52,189 nucleotides of DNA, taken from the NCBI GenBank assembly GCA_002070645.1, contig MWDQ01000027.1:1-52189 (forward strand). Direction: 5' to 3'. This document shows positions 26,106 to 35,350 of the stretch, one piece after another. Numbering within the stretch: the stretch's first letter is position 1; every line of letters starts with the position of its first letter. The position numbers were made by a program, and so were the translations under genes. The stretch is from a candidate division TA06 bacterium ADurb.Bin131 (GTDB lineage: Bacteria; Ratteibacteria; UBA8468; B48-G9; DTJG01). The notes beneath the pieces were generated by a model. That model saw only the letters and a list, made by a program, of their open reading frames with translations, was not told the DNA's origin and did no database searches.

Positions 26106-28620
26106 ACAATATTTTGAGAGATTTACAAAAAGGGTAAAAACAGTTCTTGAACTTGCCAGACAACATGCCATGAGGTATGGGCACAGCCAGATAGAAACCG
26201 AGGATGTTCTTCTTGGGTTGCTTGAAGAAGGTCAGGGTATGGGTATTGCTATATTGCATTTTTTGAAAATAGACCCTGAACATCTGAAATTCGAACTTGA
26301 AAAGACCATTAGAATAGGTATACCGCTTCTTACAACAGGTGAGATTCCATTAAGTCCAGGGGTTAAAAAAGTTCTTGCTCTTTCTTACAGGCAGGCGCAG
26401 TACTTCGGGCATAACTATGTAGGAACAGAACACCTATTAATGGGCCTGGTATCTGAAGAAGAAGGGCTCGCTGCGAAGGTTCTTACCAGGTTTGGCTTGA
26501 CTGTTGAGAACATAAAAAAAGCAATAGAAGGTTTGTTATGGGGAGAACCAGAAAATCTTTCAAAAAATAAACATCAACAATCTCAACATATTTCACAGCA
26601 GCAACATACAAAATCAAAAACACCTACGATAGATGCTTATGGAAGAGATTTAACACAACTTGCAGAAGAAAAAAAACTTGATCCTGTCATTGGTAGGAAA
26701 AGAGAAATCGAAAGGATTACTCAAATTTTATGCAGAAGAAAAAAGAATAATCCTGTGTTGCTTGGCGAAGCAGGTGTTGGGAAAACTGCAATTGTTGAGG
26801 GTTTTGCTCAAAAGATAGCATCAGGAGATATTCCTGATATTTTAAAAAATAAAAGAATCATAATGATAGATCTTGCAAGTTTAGTCGCTGGAACAAAGTA
26901 TCGTGGTGAATTTGAACAAAGGGTTAAGGCTCTTCTTGACGAGATTAAACAGAATAAAAATATTATTATTTTTATTGATGAATTGCATACACTGGTAGGC
27001 GCGGGTGGTGCAGAGGGTGCGATAGATGCTTCAAATATTTTGAAACCTGTACTTTCAAGAGGAGAGATTCAATGTATAGGTGCAACTACTTTTGATGAAT
27101 ATAGAAAATATGTTGAGAAAGATGCAGCCCTTGAGAGAAGATTTCAACCAGTGATTGTAAATCCTCCAACAGTTGAGGAAACGATTGAAATTTTACGTGG
27201 TTTGAAACAAAAATATGAAGAACATCACAAATTGAAAATTTCTGACGACGCGCTTGTGGTTGCCTCAAAACTTGCTGATAGATACATAACAGGTAGATTT
27301 TTACCTGATAAAGCAATAGATCTTGTTGATGAGGCAGCCAGTAAGCAACGGCTTTTTTTATCTCGTGTACCTGCAGAAATTGAGGAACTCGAAAGCAGGG
27401 CAAATCAATTAGCACTTTTACAGCAACAGGCTACAATACAGCAAGATTTTGAAAAAGCAGCAAAAATAAGAGACCGAATAAGGGAGATTCATAACCGTAT
27501 GGAGGAGGTAAAGACCACATGGGAAAAGTCATTGCCTGATTCACAAAAAACAGTGTCCGGTAAAGAGATTATCGAGGTTGTTTCAAGATGGACAGGTATT
27601 CCTCTTTCTCAATTGCACAGGGAAGAACGTGAAAAACTTCTTGAAATGGAAGAGTATTTGCACAGGGTTGTTGTTGGGCAGGATGAAGCAATTTCAGCGG
27701 TAAGTCGTGCAATCAGACGATCAAGGGCAGGTATTAAAGATCAAAAAAGACCAATTGGTTCTTTTCTCTTTCTTGGCCCTACCGGTGTAGGTAAAACACT
27801 TCTTGCAAGGGCTCTTGCTGAATTTCTTTTTGGCAATGACCAGGCACTCATTCAGATTGATATGTCTGAATATATGGAGAAATTTGCGATAAGCAGATTA
27901 ATTGGAGCACCTCCTGGTTATGTTGGTTACGAAGAAGGTGGTCAACTTACTGAGCGGATGAGACGGCGACCATATTCAGTGGTGTTACTCGATGAAATAG
28001 AAAAGGCACACCCAGATGTTTTTAATCTTTTGCTTCAGGTTCTCGAAGAAGGTCGTTTAACTGACAGTTTTGGTAGAAGTGTTAGTTTTCAAAATGGGAT
28101 ACTTATACTTACTTCAAATATAGGCACGCAGAATTTTCAGAATAAATCAACGATTGGATTTAGCGAAAGTACGGAAAATCTTCATTACAGCGTTATAAAA
28201 GAAAGAATCCTCGATGACGTTAAGAAAATATTCAAGCCTGAATTTTTGAATCGGCTTGATGAAGTTGTTGTTTTCCATCCTCTTGAGCATGAACATCTGT
28301 TAAAGATTGTTGATCTTGAGGTTGAAAAGGTAGCACAAAGATTAAAGGAACAGGGGTTTACAATTTCGCTTTCACCCGAGGCAAGGGAATTTCTGAAGGA
28401 CAAGGGAACAGACCCGCAGTTTGGGGCGAGGCCTTTAAGGAGGGCAATCTCGAAATATCTTGAGGATCCTCTTTCAGAGGAAATACTTCGAGAAGGATTC
28501 CCTGAAAATTCCCATATTATTGTTAATCTTTCCAAAAATCACCTTACTTTTAATGTGGTAGAAGGAGAAAAAAAACATGTTGCTACAACATCTGATAAGA
28601 CCCCTATTCCTTCTGATTAG
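26098..28620 (+). CDS. clpC: ATP-dependent Clp protease ATPase subunit ClpC
   Basis: An 840-residue AAA+ unfoldase, counted from the ATG at 26098 (GTG at 26092 is possible, but AGAGG is well placed for the ATG). Double Clp_N repeats occupy 1-150, a Gln/His-rich linker follows (HQQSQHISQQQH), then D1 with Walker A GEAGVGKT near 224, an M-domain with UVR-like FEKAAKIRDRIREI near 445-465, and D2 with Walker A GPTGVGKT near 560 and TSNIGTQNF. With ClpP it degrades proteins, including phospho-arginine-tagged ones. It overlaps mcsB by 8 bases, and its last 14 codons overlap bamA. Confidence 0.95.
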   Translation: MFEQYFERFTKRVKTVLELARQHAMRYGHSQIETEDVLLGLLEEGQGMGIAILHFLKIDPEHLKFELEKTIRIGIPLLTTGEIPLSPGVKKVLALSYRQAQYFGHNYVGTEHLLMGLVSEEEGLAAKVLTRFGLTVENIKKAIEGLLWGEPENLSKNKHQQSQHISQQQHTKSKTPTIDAYGRDLTQLAEEKKLDPVIGRKREIERITQILCRRKKNNPVLLGEAGVGKTAIVEGFAQKIASGDIPDILKNKRIIMIDLASLVAGTKYRGEFEQRVKALLDEIKQNKNIIIFIDELHTLVGAGGAEGAIDASNILKPVLSRGEIQCIGATTFDEYRKYVEKDAALERRFQPVIVNPPTVEETIEILRGLKQKYEEHHKLKISDDALVVASKLADRYITGRFLPDKAIDLVDEAASKQRLFLSRVPAEIEELESRANQLALLQQQATIQQDFEKAAKIRDRIREIHNRMEEVKTTWEKSLPDSQKTVSGKEIIEVVSRWTGIPLSQLHREEREKLLEMEEYLHRVVVGQDEAISAVSRAIRRSRAGIKDQKRPIGSFLFLGPTGVGKTLLARALAEFLFGNDQALIQIDMSEYMEKFAISRLIGAPPGYVGYEEGGQLTERMRRRPYSVVLLDEIEKAHPDVFNLLLQVLEEGRLTDSFGRSVSFQNGILILTSNIGTQNFQNKSTIGFSESTENLHYSVIKERILDDVKKIFKPEFLNRLDEVVVFHPLEHEHLLKIVDLEVEKVAQRLKEQGFTISLSPEAREFLKDKGTDPQFGARPLRRAISKYLEDPLSEEILREGFPENSHIIVNLSKNHLTFNVVEGEKKHVATTSDKTPIPSD

Positions 28621-30829
28621 TTTTTTCCTACCAATTTCTCTTTATGCCGGGGATACTATTTCTTCAGTTACAATAAAAGGGAATCTTACTGTTTCCACAC
28701 AAAGAATAATTCTGATGATGAAAACAAAAGTCGGAGGGGAGTTTGATGAACAAATCTTAAAAAGAGATATTCAAAATTTGATGGAAACAGGATACTTTTC
28801 TTCTGCAAAATATAGTGTGGATAAAACAGAAAAGGGTATGGATGTTGTTATTGAATTAATCGAAAACCCTCGAATTGAGGAAATAAGATTTGATAAATCA
28901 AAATATTTCAAAAAAGATGAACTGGAAAAATCTGCAGGTATAAAAAAGGGAGATTACTGTAATGAAGAATTGCTAAACAATGCTATTTTACAACTGAAAA
29001 AAAAATATGATGAAAAAGGAATCTGGTTTAGTGATGTTTCATATTCAATTCAACCGATTAAGGAAAACAGGGTAATTGTGAAGTTCAATATAAAAGAGGG
29101 TGGGAAAATTAGCGTGAGCAGGATAAACTTTTCAGGTAACAGTGCCTTCAAGTCAGACCTTTTGCGAAAAAAAATGAAAATAAAACAGAGAAAAATGCCG
29201 TTTATTAAGGGAACTTTCAAACCAGAAATTCTCGATGCGGATATTAAAAGGATTGAGGATTTTTATCATAATAATGGTTATCCAGATTGCAATGTCAAGG
29301 TTTCAACATCAATCGAAAATAGATTAATGACAATAGATATTTCTATTTATGAAGGACAAAAAATGTTTTTTGGCAGTACAAAATTCTCGGGGAATCCGCT
29401 TTTTAGTGTCGAACATCTTAAAAAATGTATTATCTATCATGAGGGTGAGGTATATTCACAGAAAAAATTTGATGAGACACAAAGGAATATAAGCCGTATG
29501 TATTCTGACGCAGGATATATCAGACCGAGTATTTTTCCAATCCCCACTGTTAGAGATTCAAAAATAGATGTAGAATTTATAATTCAACCCGGTGAAAAGG
29601 TTTATATTAATGAGATAAACATAACAGGCAATACCATAACAAAGGATAAGGTTATTCGCAGGGAGTTTGTTATTCATCCCGGGGATGAATATTCAGGAGC
29701 AAAGATTTCAAAGAGTTTCAATAACCTTGCAGACCTTCAGTTTTTTGATGAGATTGAGATTTTACCAGAACCAGCGAAGAATGAGAATTTTGTTGATCTT
29801 AATGTAAAGGTAAAGGATAAAGAAAGAACCGGTATCTTTGCCTTTGGTGGTGGCTATAGTTCTGTTGAGGATGTGATTGGATTTATAAGCATTGAGCAAA
29901 GAAATTTTGATATTTCTGATCCACCTCATTTCCGTGGAGCAGGCCAGGATATACGGCTTCAAGCCGAGATGGGAGGTGTAACGAGAAATTTTATGCTGAG
30001 TTTTACTGAACCATATCTTTTCGATAGGCCAATTTCTTTTGGTCCTGATATCTTTAAGATAACAAGAGATTGGGATGACTATACTGAAGAACATAATGGG
30101 CTTGATATAAGGGTTGGAAGGAGATGGGAAAACCTTTCACTTGGTTTTAAGGTAATGACTGATGATGTAAAACTCTCTGATATCGATATTCCTGAATTTC
30201 AAAGCCAGAAAGGTAGCAACAGAGTTAATAGTTTAACGACAACATTTGGTTTTCAAAACCTTGATAGAAAGATTTTACCAAAACAGGGTGATATGCTACA
30301 GGTATCAGTGGAATACGCTGGTTCTATCCTCGGCAGTGACATTGAGTACGTTAAAACAACGCTCGAGAATGATTACTATAAAAGTCTTGGTCGTTTCGTG
30401 TTTCATAGCAAGACATACGCGGGAAAGGTGGATGAACTTGATTCTTCTCAGCAGGTTCCTATTTACGAAAGATTTTTTGGTGGTGGCATAGGTACTGTGA
30501 GGGGATATAAAGAAAGGGAACTTGGACCGAGAAGCGCAAATGGGAAGTATTATCTCGGTGGTCAGTCAATATTTGCACAAAATCTTGAATTGTTGTATCC
30601 TTTAACAAGAGAAAATGAAATTCTCTGGGGTGTTATATTTTACGATATTGGTAATGTGTGGGATGAAGATTTTGATTTTGGAGATATAAAACAAGGTGCT
30701 GGGGTGGGGATAAGGATTAAGGTCCCGATCATGCCAGCACCAATACAGGTTGACTATGGATGGGCTATTAATCCTGAATCCTATCAAGATCATGCTCGAG
30801 TTCACATTGGGTTTACTCTTGGATTTTGA
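28577..30829 (+). CDS. bamA: Outer membrane protein assembly factor BamA
   Basis: A 750-residue Omp85-family protein that inserts beta-barrel proteins into the outer membrane. A signal peptide (MLLQHLIRPLFLLISFFLPI) is followed by five POTRA-like repeats (about 27-420; for example ISSVTIKGNLTVSTQRI, INEINITGNTITKDKVIRRE) and a C-terminal barrel. The loop-6 motif VRGYKERELGPRS is present and the protein ends in Phe (HIGFTLGF), the usual outer-membrane signature. The ATG lies inside clpC with a well-spaced GAAGGAG site, giving a 44-base overlap. Confidence 0.95.
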   Translation: MLLQHLIRPLFLLISFFLPISLYAGDTISSVTIKGNLTVSTQRIILMMKTKVGGEFDEQILKRDIQNLMETGYFSSAKYSVDKTEKGMDVVIELIENPRIEEIRFDKSKYFKKDELEKSAGIKKGDYCNEELLNNAILQLKKKYDEKGIWFSDVSYSIQPIKENRVIVKFNIKEGGKISVSRINFSGNSAFKSDLLRKKMKIKQRKMPFIKGTFKPEILDADIKRIEDFYHNNGYPDCNVKVSTSIENRLMTIDISIYEGQKMFFGSTKFSGNPLFSVEHLKKCIIYHEGEVYSQKKFDETQRNISRMYSDAGYIRPSIFPIPTVRDSKIDVEFIIQPGEKVYINEINITGNTITKDKVIRREFVIHPGDEYSGAKISKSFNNLADLQFFDEIEILPEPAKNENFVDLNVKVKDKERTGIFAFGGGYSSVEDVIGFISIEQRNFDISDPPHFRGAGQDIRLQAEMGGVTRNFMLSFTEPYLFDRPISFGPDIFKITRDWDDYTEEHNGLDIRVGRRWENLSLGFKVMTDDVKLSDIDIPEFQSQKGSNRVNSLTTTFGFQNLDRKILPKQGDMLQVSVEYAGSILGSDIEYVKTTLENDYYKSLGRFVFHSKTYAGKVDELDSSQQVPIYERFFGGGIGTVRGYKERELGPRSANGKYYLGGQSIFAQNLELLYPLTRENEILWGVIFYDIGNVWDEDFDFGDIKQGAGVGIRIKVPIMPAPIQVDYGWAINPESYQDHARVHIGFTLGF

Positions 30830-30970
30830 TAGACCTTGTAAAAAGGCACATCCACAGTTACTCAGGTTATCTGAAGAGTAGCAAGAAAATGGTTTCAGGA
30901 ACATGGTGTGTCTTTTTTACTTTCTCCTTGCTACTTAAGTACGGGCGGTACTTACAAAAGAGGAGATATT
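30830..30970 (+). promoter_or_regulatory. Structured leader between bamA and skp
   Basis: A 141-base gap with two inverted repeats. AGTAGCAAG at 30877-30885 pairs with CTTGCTACT at 30927-30935 across a 41-base loop, and right after it AAGTAC/GTACTT form a small hairpin with a GGGCG loop at 30937-30953. The AGGAGA ribosome site (30961-30966) follows. There is no long T tract, so an attenuator or mRNA-processing structure is as likely as a terminator. Confidence 0.45.
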
Positions 30971-31510
30971 ATGAAATTTCTTAATAGGTTATGTCTTGTA
31001 GCAGTGGTGGGTGTATGTCTTGGTAGTTATGGTTTTTTGGGTGCAGCATCAAAGGATGTTCAACGGCCGTTAAAAATTGGGTATGTAAATATTGAGACAA
31101 TTTTTGACCAATATAGTAAAACAGAAGAAAGCAGGGTTGAGTTTGAAAAGGAAAAGGAAATACAGCAGAAGGAAGTAGTCAAGAAACAGGAAGATTTAAG
31201 GAAATTGCAGGAAGCGTATGACAAACAGAAAGATGTTTTGAAACCAGAAGAAAAGAAAAAAAGTGAAGAGGAAATTCAAAAACTGCAACAGGAATTTTAC
31301 GCTCTTGTGGGTCAGGCAAACCAAAAACTTGAAGAAAAGAGGAACACGCTTATAGAAACACGACTAACGGAGATACGCTCAGCAATAAAAGATTTTGCAG
31401 AAAAAGAGAAGTACGACTTTATTCTTAGCAGCCAGGCAATATTTTATGGTCCGCAGGATAATGATGTTACAGATCAGGTTATTAATTTTCTTAACAAAAC
31501 AAAAAAGTAG
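30971..31510 (+). CDS. OmpH/Skp family periplasmic chaperone
   Basis: A 179-residue exported protein. I take the ATG at 30971, which has AGGAGA upstream and begins a clear signal peptide (MKFLNRLCLVAVVGVCLG); a longer frame back to 30908 has neither. The mature part starts with IGYVNIETIFDQYSKTEES, the Skp signature, followed by a long charged coiled coil (QKEVVKKQEDLRKLQEAYDK) and the YDFILSSQAIFYG beta strand. Skp holds unfolded outer-membrane proteins on their way to BamA, which is encoded immediately upstream. Confidence 0.9.
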   Translation: MKFLNRLCLVAVVGVCLGSYGFLGAASKDVQRPLKIGYVNIETIFDQYSKTEESRVEFEKEKEIQQKEVVKKQEDLRKLQEAYDKQKDVLKPEEKKKSEEEIQKLQQEFYALVGQANQKLEEKRNTLIETRLTEIRSAIKDFAEKEKYDFILSSQAIFYGPQDNDVTDQVINFLNKTKK

Positions 31511-31515
31511 AGGAT

Positions 31516-32586
31516 ATGCTTAATATGACTGTTCGTGAGATCGCCCGCCTTGTAGGCGGGGAAATTGTGGGAGATCCAGATGTGGTTATTACAGATGTCT
31601 CAGGAATTAAAGAAGCAAAGAAGGGTTCTATAACCTTTGTTGCAAATCCAAAGTATCTTGTATTGCTTAAGTCAACCCAGGCAAGTGCTGTTATTATATC
31701 CGAGAGTAATCATTATGCAGTAAATTCAAATCTTACCCTTATAAAGGTGGAAAATCCTACTCTTGCATTTTCAAAAATTATAGAATTGATAGGGCCTGAG
31801 CCAGTAAAATTTAAACCAGGTATTCATCCAACGGCAGTTATTGGGGAAAATGTTAAACTTGGTAAGGATGTTTCAATACAGCCCTATACTGTAGTCGAAG
31901 ATAACGTTGTGATAGGTGATAGAACGGTTATTGGTGCATGTGGATATATAGGACATTGCACAAAAATAGGGAGCGACTGTTTTATATATCCTCATGTAAT
32001 AATAAGGGAAAGGATAATAATAGGTAATCGGGTTAATATTCATTCTGGAACAGTTATTGGTGGAGATGGATTTGGATTTGCAACAGTGAAGGGTGTACAT
32101 CACAAGATACCTCAGATTGGTATAGTAGAGATAGGTAATGATGTTGAGATTGGTTCAAATGTGACAATTGATCGGGCCAGGTTTGAAAAAACATACATTG
32201 GAAATGGTGTAAAAATAGATAATCTTGTTCAGATAGCCCATAATGTAATTATAGGTGATAACACAATTATTGTTGCACAGGTTGGGGTTTCGGGTAGTGC
32301 CAGGATAGGTAAGAATGTTGTCATCGCAGGTCAGGCAGGTTTGATTGGACACATAGAAGTTGGCGATAATGCGATAATAGGTGGTAGAGCAGGGGTTACT
32401 AAAAATGTACCTGCAAATTCAAATGTTTCAGGATTTCCTGCAAGAGAAAAATGGGAAGATATGAAATGTGCGGCTTATCTTCGTAAATCACCGGAGATCT
32501 TTGCAAAGATTAAGCGATTAGAAGACCGAATTTCTCAGATGGAAAAGAAACTTCAAAAATACAAAGATGAAGCAGAGGACCATTGA
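31516..32586 (+). CDS. lpxD: UDP-3-O-acylglucosamine N-acyltransferase LpxD
   Basis: A 356-residue left-handed beta-helix acyltransferase that adds the second 3-hydroxyacyl chain in lipid A synthesis. The N-terminal uridine-binding domain (GGEIVGDPDVVITDVSGI) precedes hexapeptide repeats. The catalytic His lies in LVQIAHNVIIG, and GDGFGFA and NVTIDRAR are LpxD signatures. The C-terminus has a coiled coil (IKRLEDRISQMEKKLQ), as in other LpxD trimers. It starts 5 bases after the skp stop behind GAGG and overlaps lpxC by 20 bases. Confidence 0.94.
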   Translation: MLNMTVREIARLVGGEIVGDPDVVITDVSGIKEAKKGSITFVANPKYLVLLKSTQASAVIISESNHYAVNSNLTLIKVENPTLAFSKIIELIGPEPVKFKPGIHPTAVIGENVKLGKDVSIQPYTVVEDNVVIGDRTVIGACGYIGHCTKIGSDCFIYPHVIIRERIIIGNRVNIHSGTVIGGDGFGFATVKGVHHKIPQIGIVEIGNDVEIGSNVTIDRARFEKTYIGNGVKIDNLVQIAHNVIIGDNTIIVAQVGVSGSARIGKNVVIAGQAGLIGHIEVGDNAIIGGRAGVTKNVPANSNVSGFPAREKWEDMKCAAYLRKSPEIFAKIKRLEDRISQMEKKLQKYKDEAEDH

Positions 32587-33892
32587 ACGACAATTTTCAA
32601 TAGAAGGTATAGGTTTACATACAGGGGAAAAGGTTTCACTTCTTGTTCGGCCCGCGCTTCCAGATACAGGAATTGTTTTTATTCGAAAGGATATTGATGG
32701 AAGTCCTGCAATAAAAGCCGATATTGATAATCTTCTTGATGTAGAAAAATTTCCGCGTCGTTCTTCAATTTTTGACGGGAAAAACACATATATCCATACA
32801 ATAGAACATCTGATGTCAGCAGTATATGGGCTGGGTATTGATAACCTTATTGTAGAAATTACAGGCAGTGAATGTCCGGGTCTTGATGGCAGTGCATTTA
32901 TATTTGCTCAGAAGATTATAAAATCAGGAATAGTTGAACAGGATGCTTTGAAAAATTTTTATAAGGTAAAGGAACCTATTTATATTTCTGATAATTCTTC
33001 TCATCTTGTAGCGCTTCCTTCTGATACTCTTAGGATATCATATACACTTGATTATCCAAATTCCATATTAAATTCGCAGTATGCTTCATTTGAGATTACA
33101 CCAGATTCTTATCTAAAAGAAATATCATCTGCGAGAACATTCTGCCTTGAAGAAGAGGTTGATAAACTGAAAACGATTGGACTCGGTAAAGGATCTGATT
33201 TTAATAACACAGTTGTTATTGGGAAAAATGGTGTAATCAACAATAAGTTTAGATTTTCAAATGAACCAGTAAGACATAAGATTTGTGATTTGATTGGTGA
33301 TCTTGCTCTTCTGGGTATGCCTCTTAAAGCACATATCATTGGAATAAGGAGTGGGCATATTCTTAATACAAAACTTGTAAAAAGTCTCAAAAACGTGTTT
33401 AACAAGGAGAAAATTGGAGCAGTGTATTCTCCGACTGGCACCTGGATTGAGAAAAAAAAGCCTGTTCTTGAAATTGAAGATATTCAAAAGATTATTCCCC
33501 ATAGATATCCATTTCTTCTTGTGGATAGGGTTATAGAACTTGAAGAGGACAAAAGAATAATTGGTATAAAAAATGTATCTGTGGATGAATGGTTTTTTCA
33601 GGGGCACTTCCCTGGAAGGCCGGTTATGCCGGGTGTTTTAATTGTTGAAGCTATTGCACAGGTCGCAGGTGTTTTGATGCTCAGTAAGAAAGAAAATCAG
33701 GGAAAGATGGCATTTTTCATGAGCATCGAACAGGCAAAGTTCAGACGCACAGTTAGACCAGGGGATCAGCTTGTTATAAAGGTAGATGTGACTCGTCTTA
33801 AAAGCAAGGTTGGTCAGATTTGTGGTAAGGCGTTTGTTGATGATAAGGTTGCATGTGAGGCAGTTTTATTATTTGTTCTTGTTGATGGTTAA
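32567..33892 (+). CDS. Bifunctional LpxC-FabZ fusion
   Basis: A 441-residue fusion. Residues 1 to about 290 are LpxC, the zinc UDP-3-O-acyl-GlcNAc deacetylase that commits to lipid A: HTIEHLMSAVYG with zinc-binding His, SECPGLDGS, and HKICDLIGDLALLG with the second His/Asp. From about 300 the protein is FabZ, the 3-hydroxyacyl-ACP dehydratase: IIPHRYPFLLVDRV and the active-site QGHFPGRPVMPGVL followed by Glu in VEAIAQ. Such fusions are known in Bacteroidota and several other phyla. Both enzymes compete for or supply the same 3-hydroxyacyl-ACP pool, so fusion may balance lipid A against phospholipid. Confidence 0.95.
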   Translation: MKQRTIERQFSIEGIGLHTGEKVSLLVRPALPDTGIVFIRKDIDGSPAIKADIDNLLDVEKFPRRSSIFDGKNTYIHTIEHLMSAVYGLGIDNLIVEITGSECPGLDGSAFIFAQKIIKSGIVEQDALKNFYKVKEPIYISDNSSHLVALPSDTLRISYTLDYPNSILNSQYASFEITPDSYLKEISSARTFCLEEEVDKLKTIGLGKGSDFNNTVVIGKNGVINNKFRFSNEPVRHKICDLIGDLALLGMPLKAHIIGIRSGHILNTKLVKSLKNVFNKEKIGAVYSPTGTWIEKKKPVLEIEDIQKIIPHRYPFLLVDRVIELEEDKRIIGIKNVSVDEWFFQGHFPGRPVMPGVLIVEAIAQVAGVLMLSKKENQGKMAFFMSIEQAKFRRTVRPGDQLVIKVDVTRLKSKVGQICGKAFVDDKVACEAVLLFVLVDG

Positions 33893-33899
33893 TACCATA

Positions 33900-34685
33900 A
33901 TGTCTTTAATACATCCTTCTGCAATTGTTTCTTGCGAAGCACAAATAGGCGAAAATACAAAAATAGGTCCTTTTGTTGTTATTGAAGGGAATGTAAAAAT
34001 TGGTAATGATTGTTTTATTGGGCCAATGGTTCATATAAAAGAAAATGTTGAAATAGGGGATAACTGCAGGATATATACAAGTGCAGTTATCGGCAATCCT
34101 CCACAAGATTTGAAATATAAGGGGGAATCATCATTTGCAAGAATAGGCAAAAACAACACAATACGCGAGTTTGTTACAATTAATACTGCAACAGGTGAAA
34201 ACCAATCAACAATTATTGGAGACAATAATCTTTTAATGGCTTATGTCCATATTGCTCATAACTGCATAATAAAAAATAACTGTGTAATAGCGAATGCTGC
34301 AACCATAGCAGGACATGTATTTATAGATGACTACGCTATTATAGGGGGACTTGTTGGTATACATCAATTTTCAAGGATAGGTAAGCACTCAATTATTGGT
34401 GGTTGTTCTAAAATAACAAAAGACATTATTCCATTTATTACAGCAGATGGTCGGCCAGCCAGACCTTGTGGGATAAATATTTTTGGATTAAAAAGGAGAA
34501 ATTTTCCTGAAGAAACAATTTCAATCCTGAACGAGGCATACAGAACTATTTTTCGAAAGAATCTCACAACTCAGGAGTCTATAAGAATACTTTCCACTGA
34601 ATTTTCGGGTATTCCAGAAATCCGTGAAATAATTGAATTTATTAATCTTTCAGAAAGAGGAATTGCCAGAGAGAGATTAACCTGA
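33900..34685 (+). CDS. lpxA: UDP-GlcNAc O-acyltransferase LpxA
   Basis: A 261-residue left-handed beta-helix enzyme, the first acyltransferase of lipid A synthesis. It shows the opening IHPSAIVSCEAQIGENTKIG, the catalytic His in YVHIAHNCIIKNN, IHQFSRIGKHSIIGGCS and the helical C-terminus with CGINIFGLKRRNFPEE. I take the ATG at 33900, giving the usual length of about 260; an ATG at 33885 that overlaps lpxC/fabZ is the alternative. It completes the lpxD-lpxC/fabZ-lpxA run. Confidence 0.94.
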   Translation: MSLIHPSAIVSCEAQIGENTKIGPFVVIEGNVKIGNDCFIGPMVHIKENVEIGDNCRIYTSAVIGNPPQDLKYKGESSFARIGKNNTIREFVTINTATGENQSTIIGDNNLLMAYVHIAHNCIIKNNCVIANAATIAGHVFIDDYAIIGGLVGIHQFSRIGKHSIIGGCSKITKDIIPFITADGRPARPCGINIFGLKRRNFPEETISILNEAYRTIFRKNLTTQESIRILSTEFSGIPEIREIIEFINLSERGIARERLT

Positions 34686-34698
34686 AAAGGAGATTTTT

Positions 34699-35211
34699 AT
34701 GGAATTCGAAGATTTGATTGCAAAAAGATATAGTGTTCGGGCTTATAGTAATAGACCTATTGAGGATTATAAGTTAAATCGTATACTCAACGCAGCACGG
34801 CTTGCTCCTTCTGCAGCAAACAAGCAACCATATAAGATAATAGTTATACATACAGAAGGAAGAAAGGATGATCTTAAAAGAATATATTCTGCAGAATGGT
34901 TTGTTCAGGCCCCAATTGTTCTTGCGATATGTGGAATAATGTCAGAGGCATGGGTTCGTAAGGACGGGAAAAATCATGTTGACGTGGATTGTGCAATTGC
35001 AATGGACCATATCATTCTTGCTGCTACAAATCTTGGATTTGGAACATGCTGGATATGTGCTTTTGACCCTCAGGAGGCAAAGAGAATACTTGGTATTCCA
35101 ATGGGTGTTGAGCCTGTTGCATTTACACCGCTTGGCTACCCATCAGATACTCCTGTAGAGAAAAAGAGAAAATCAATAGATATGATTGTTTGCTATGAGA
35201 AATGGCAATAG
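34699..35211 (+). CDS. Nitroreductase family flavoprotein
   Basis: A 170-residue FMN-dependent nitroreductase-fold protein. It begins with KRYSVRAYSNRPI, has the FMN-binding AARLAPSAANKQPY segment and AATNLGFGTCWICAF, and ends with PLGYPSDTP. At this size it belongs to the short NAD(P)H:FMN nitroreductase-like group, whose natural substrates are usually unknown. It starts 13 bases after lpxA with an AAGGAG site and is probably the last gene of the envelope operon; a strong promoter follows it. Confidence 0.85.
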   Translation: MEFEDLIAKRYSVRAYSNRPIEDYKLNRILNAARLAPSAANKQPYKIIVIHTEGRKDDLKRIYSAEWFVQAPIVLAICGIMSEAWVRKDGKNHVDVDCAIAMDHIILAATNLGFGTCWICAFDPQEAKRILGIPMGVEPVAFTPLGYPSDTPVEKKRKSIDMIVCYEKWQ

Positions 35212-35276
35212 GGTTCTTTTTATTTTTTAATTTACACCCAGCCTCTATTTCTTTTGTTGGATGCTTACAAGAGATT

Positions 35277-35305
35277 TTGACATCTATATCTGTTAGTTAT
35301 ATAAT
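35277..35305 (+). promoter_or_regulatory. Consensus sigma-70 promoter of gap
   Basis: TTGACA at 35277-35282 and TATAAT at 35300-35305 are both perfect and are separated by exactly 17 bases. The start would be near 35312, about 40 bases before the gap ATG, which has an AGGAGG site. This is the strongest promoter I can see in the window and it drives the glycolytic gap-pgk-tpi set. Confidence 0.85.
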
Positions 35306-35350
35306 AAAAAACAAATCTTAAATCTGGTTTTTCACCAAAAAGGAGGGTAA

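Noticed and set aside
30908..30970. Longer N-terminus for the Skp protein
   Set aside because: The extension has no ribosome site and would precede a clear signal peptide starting at 30971.
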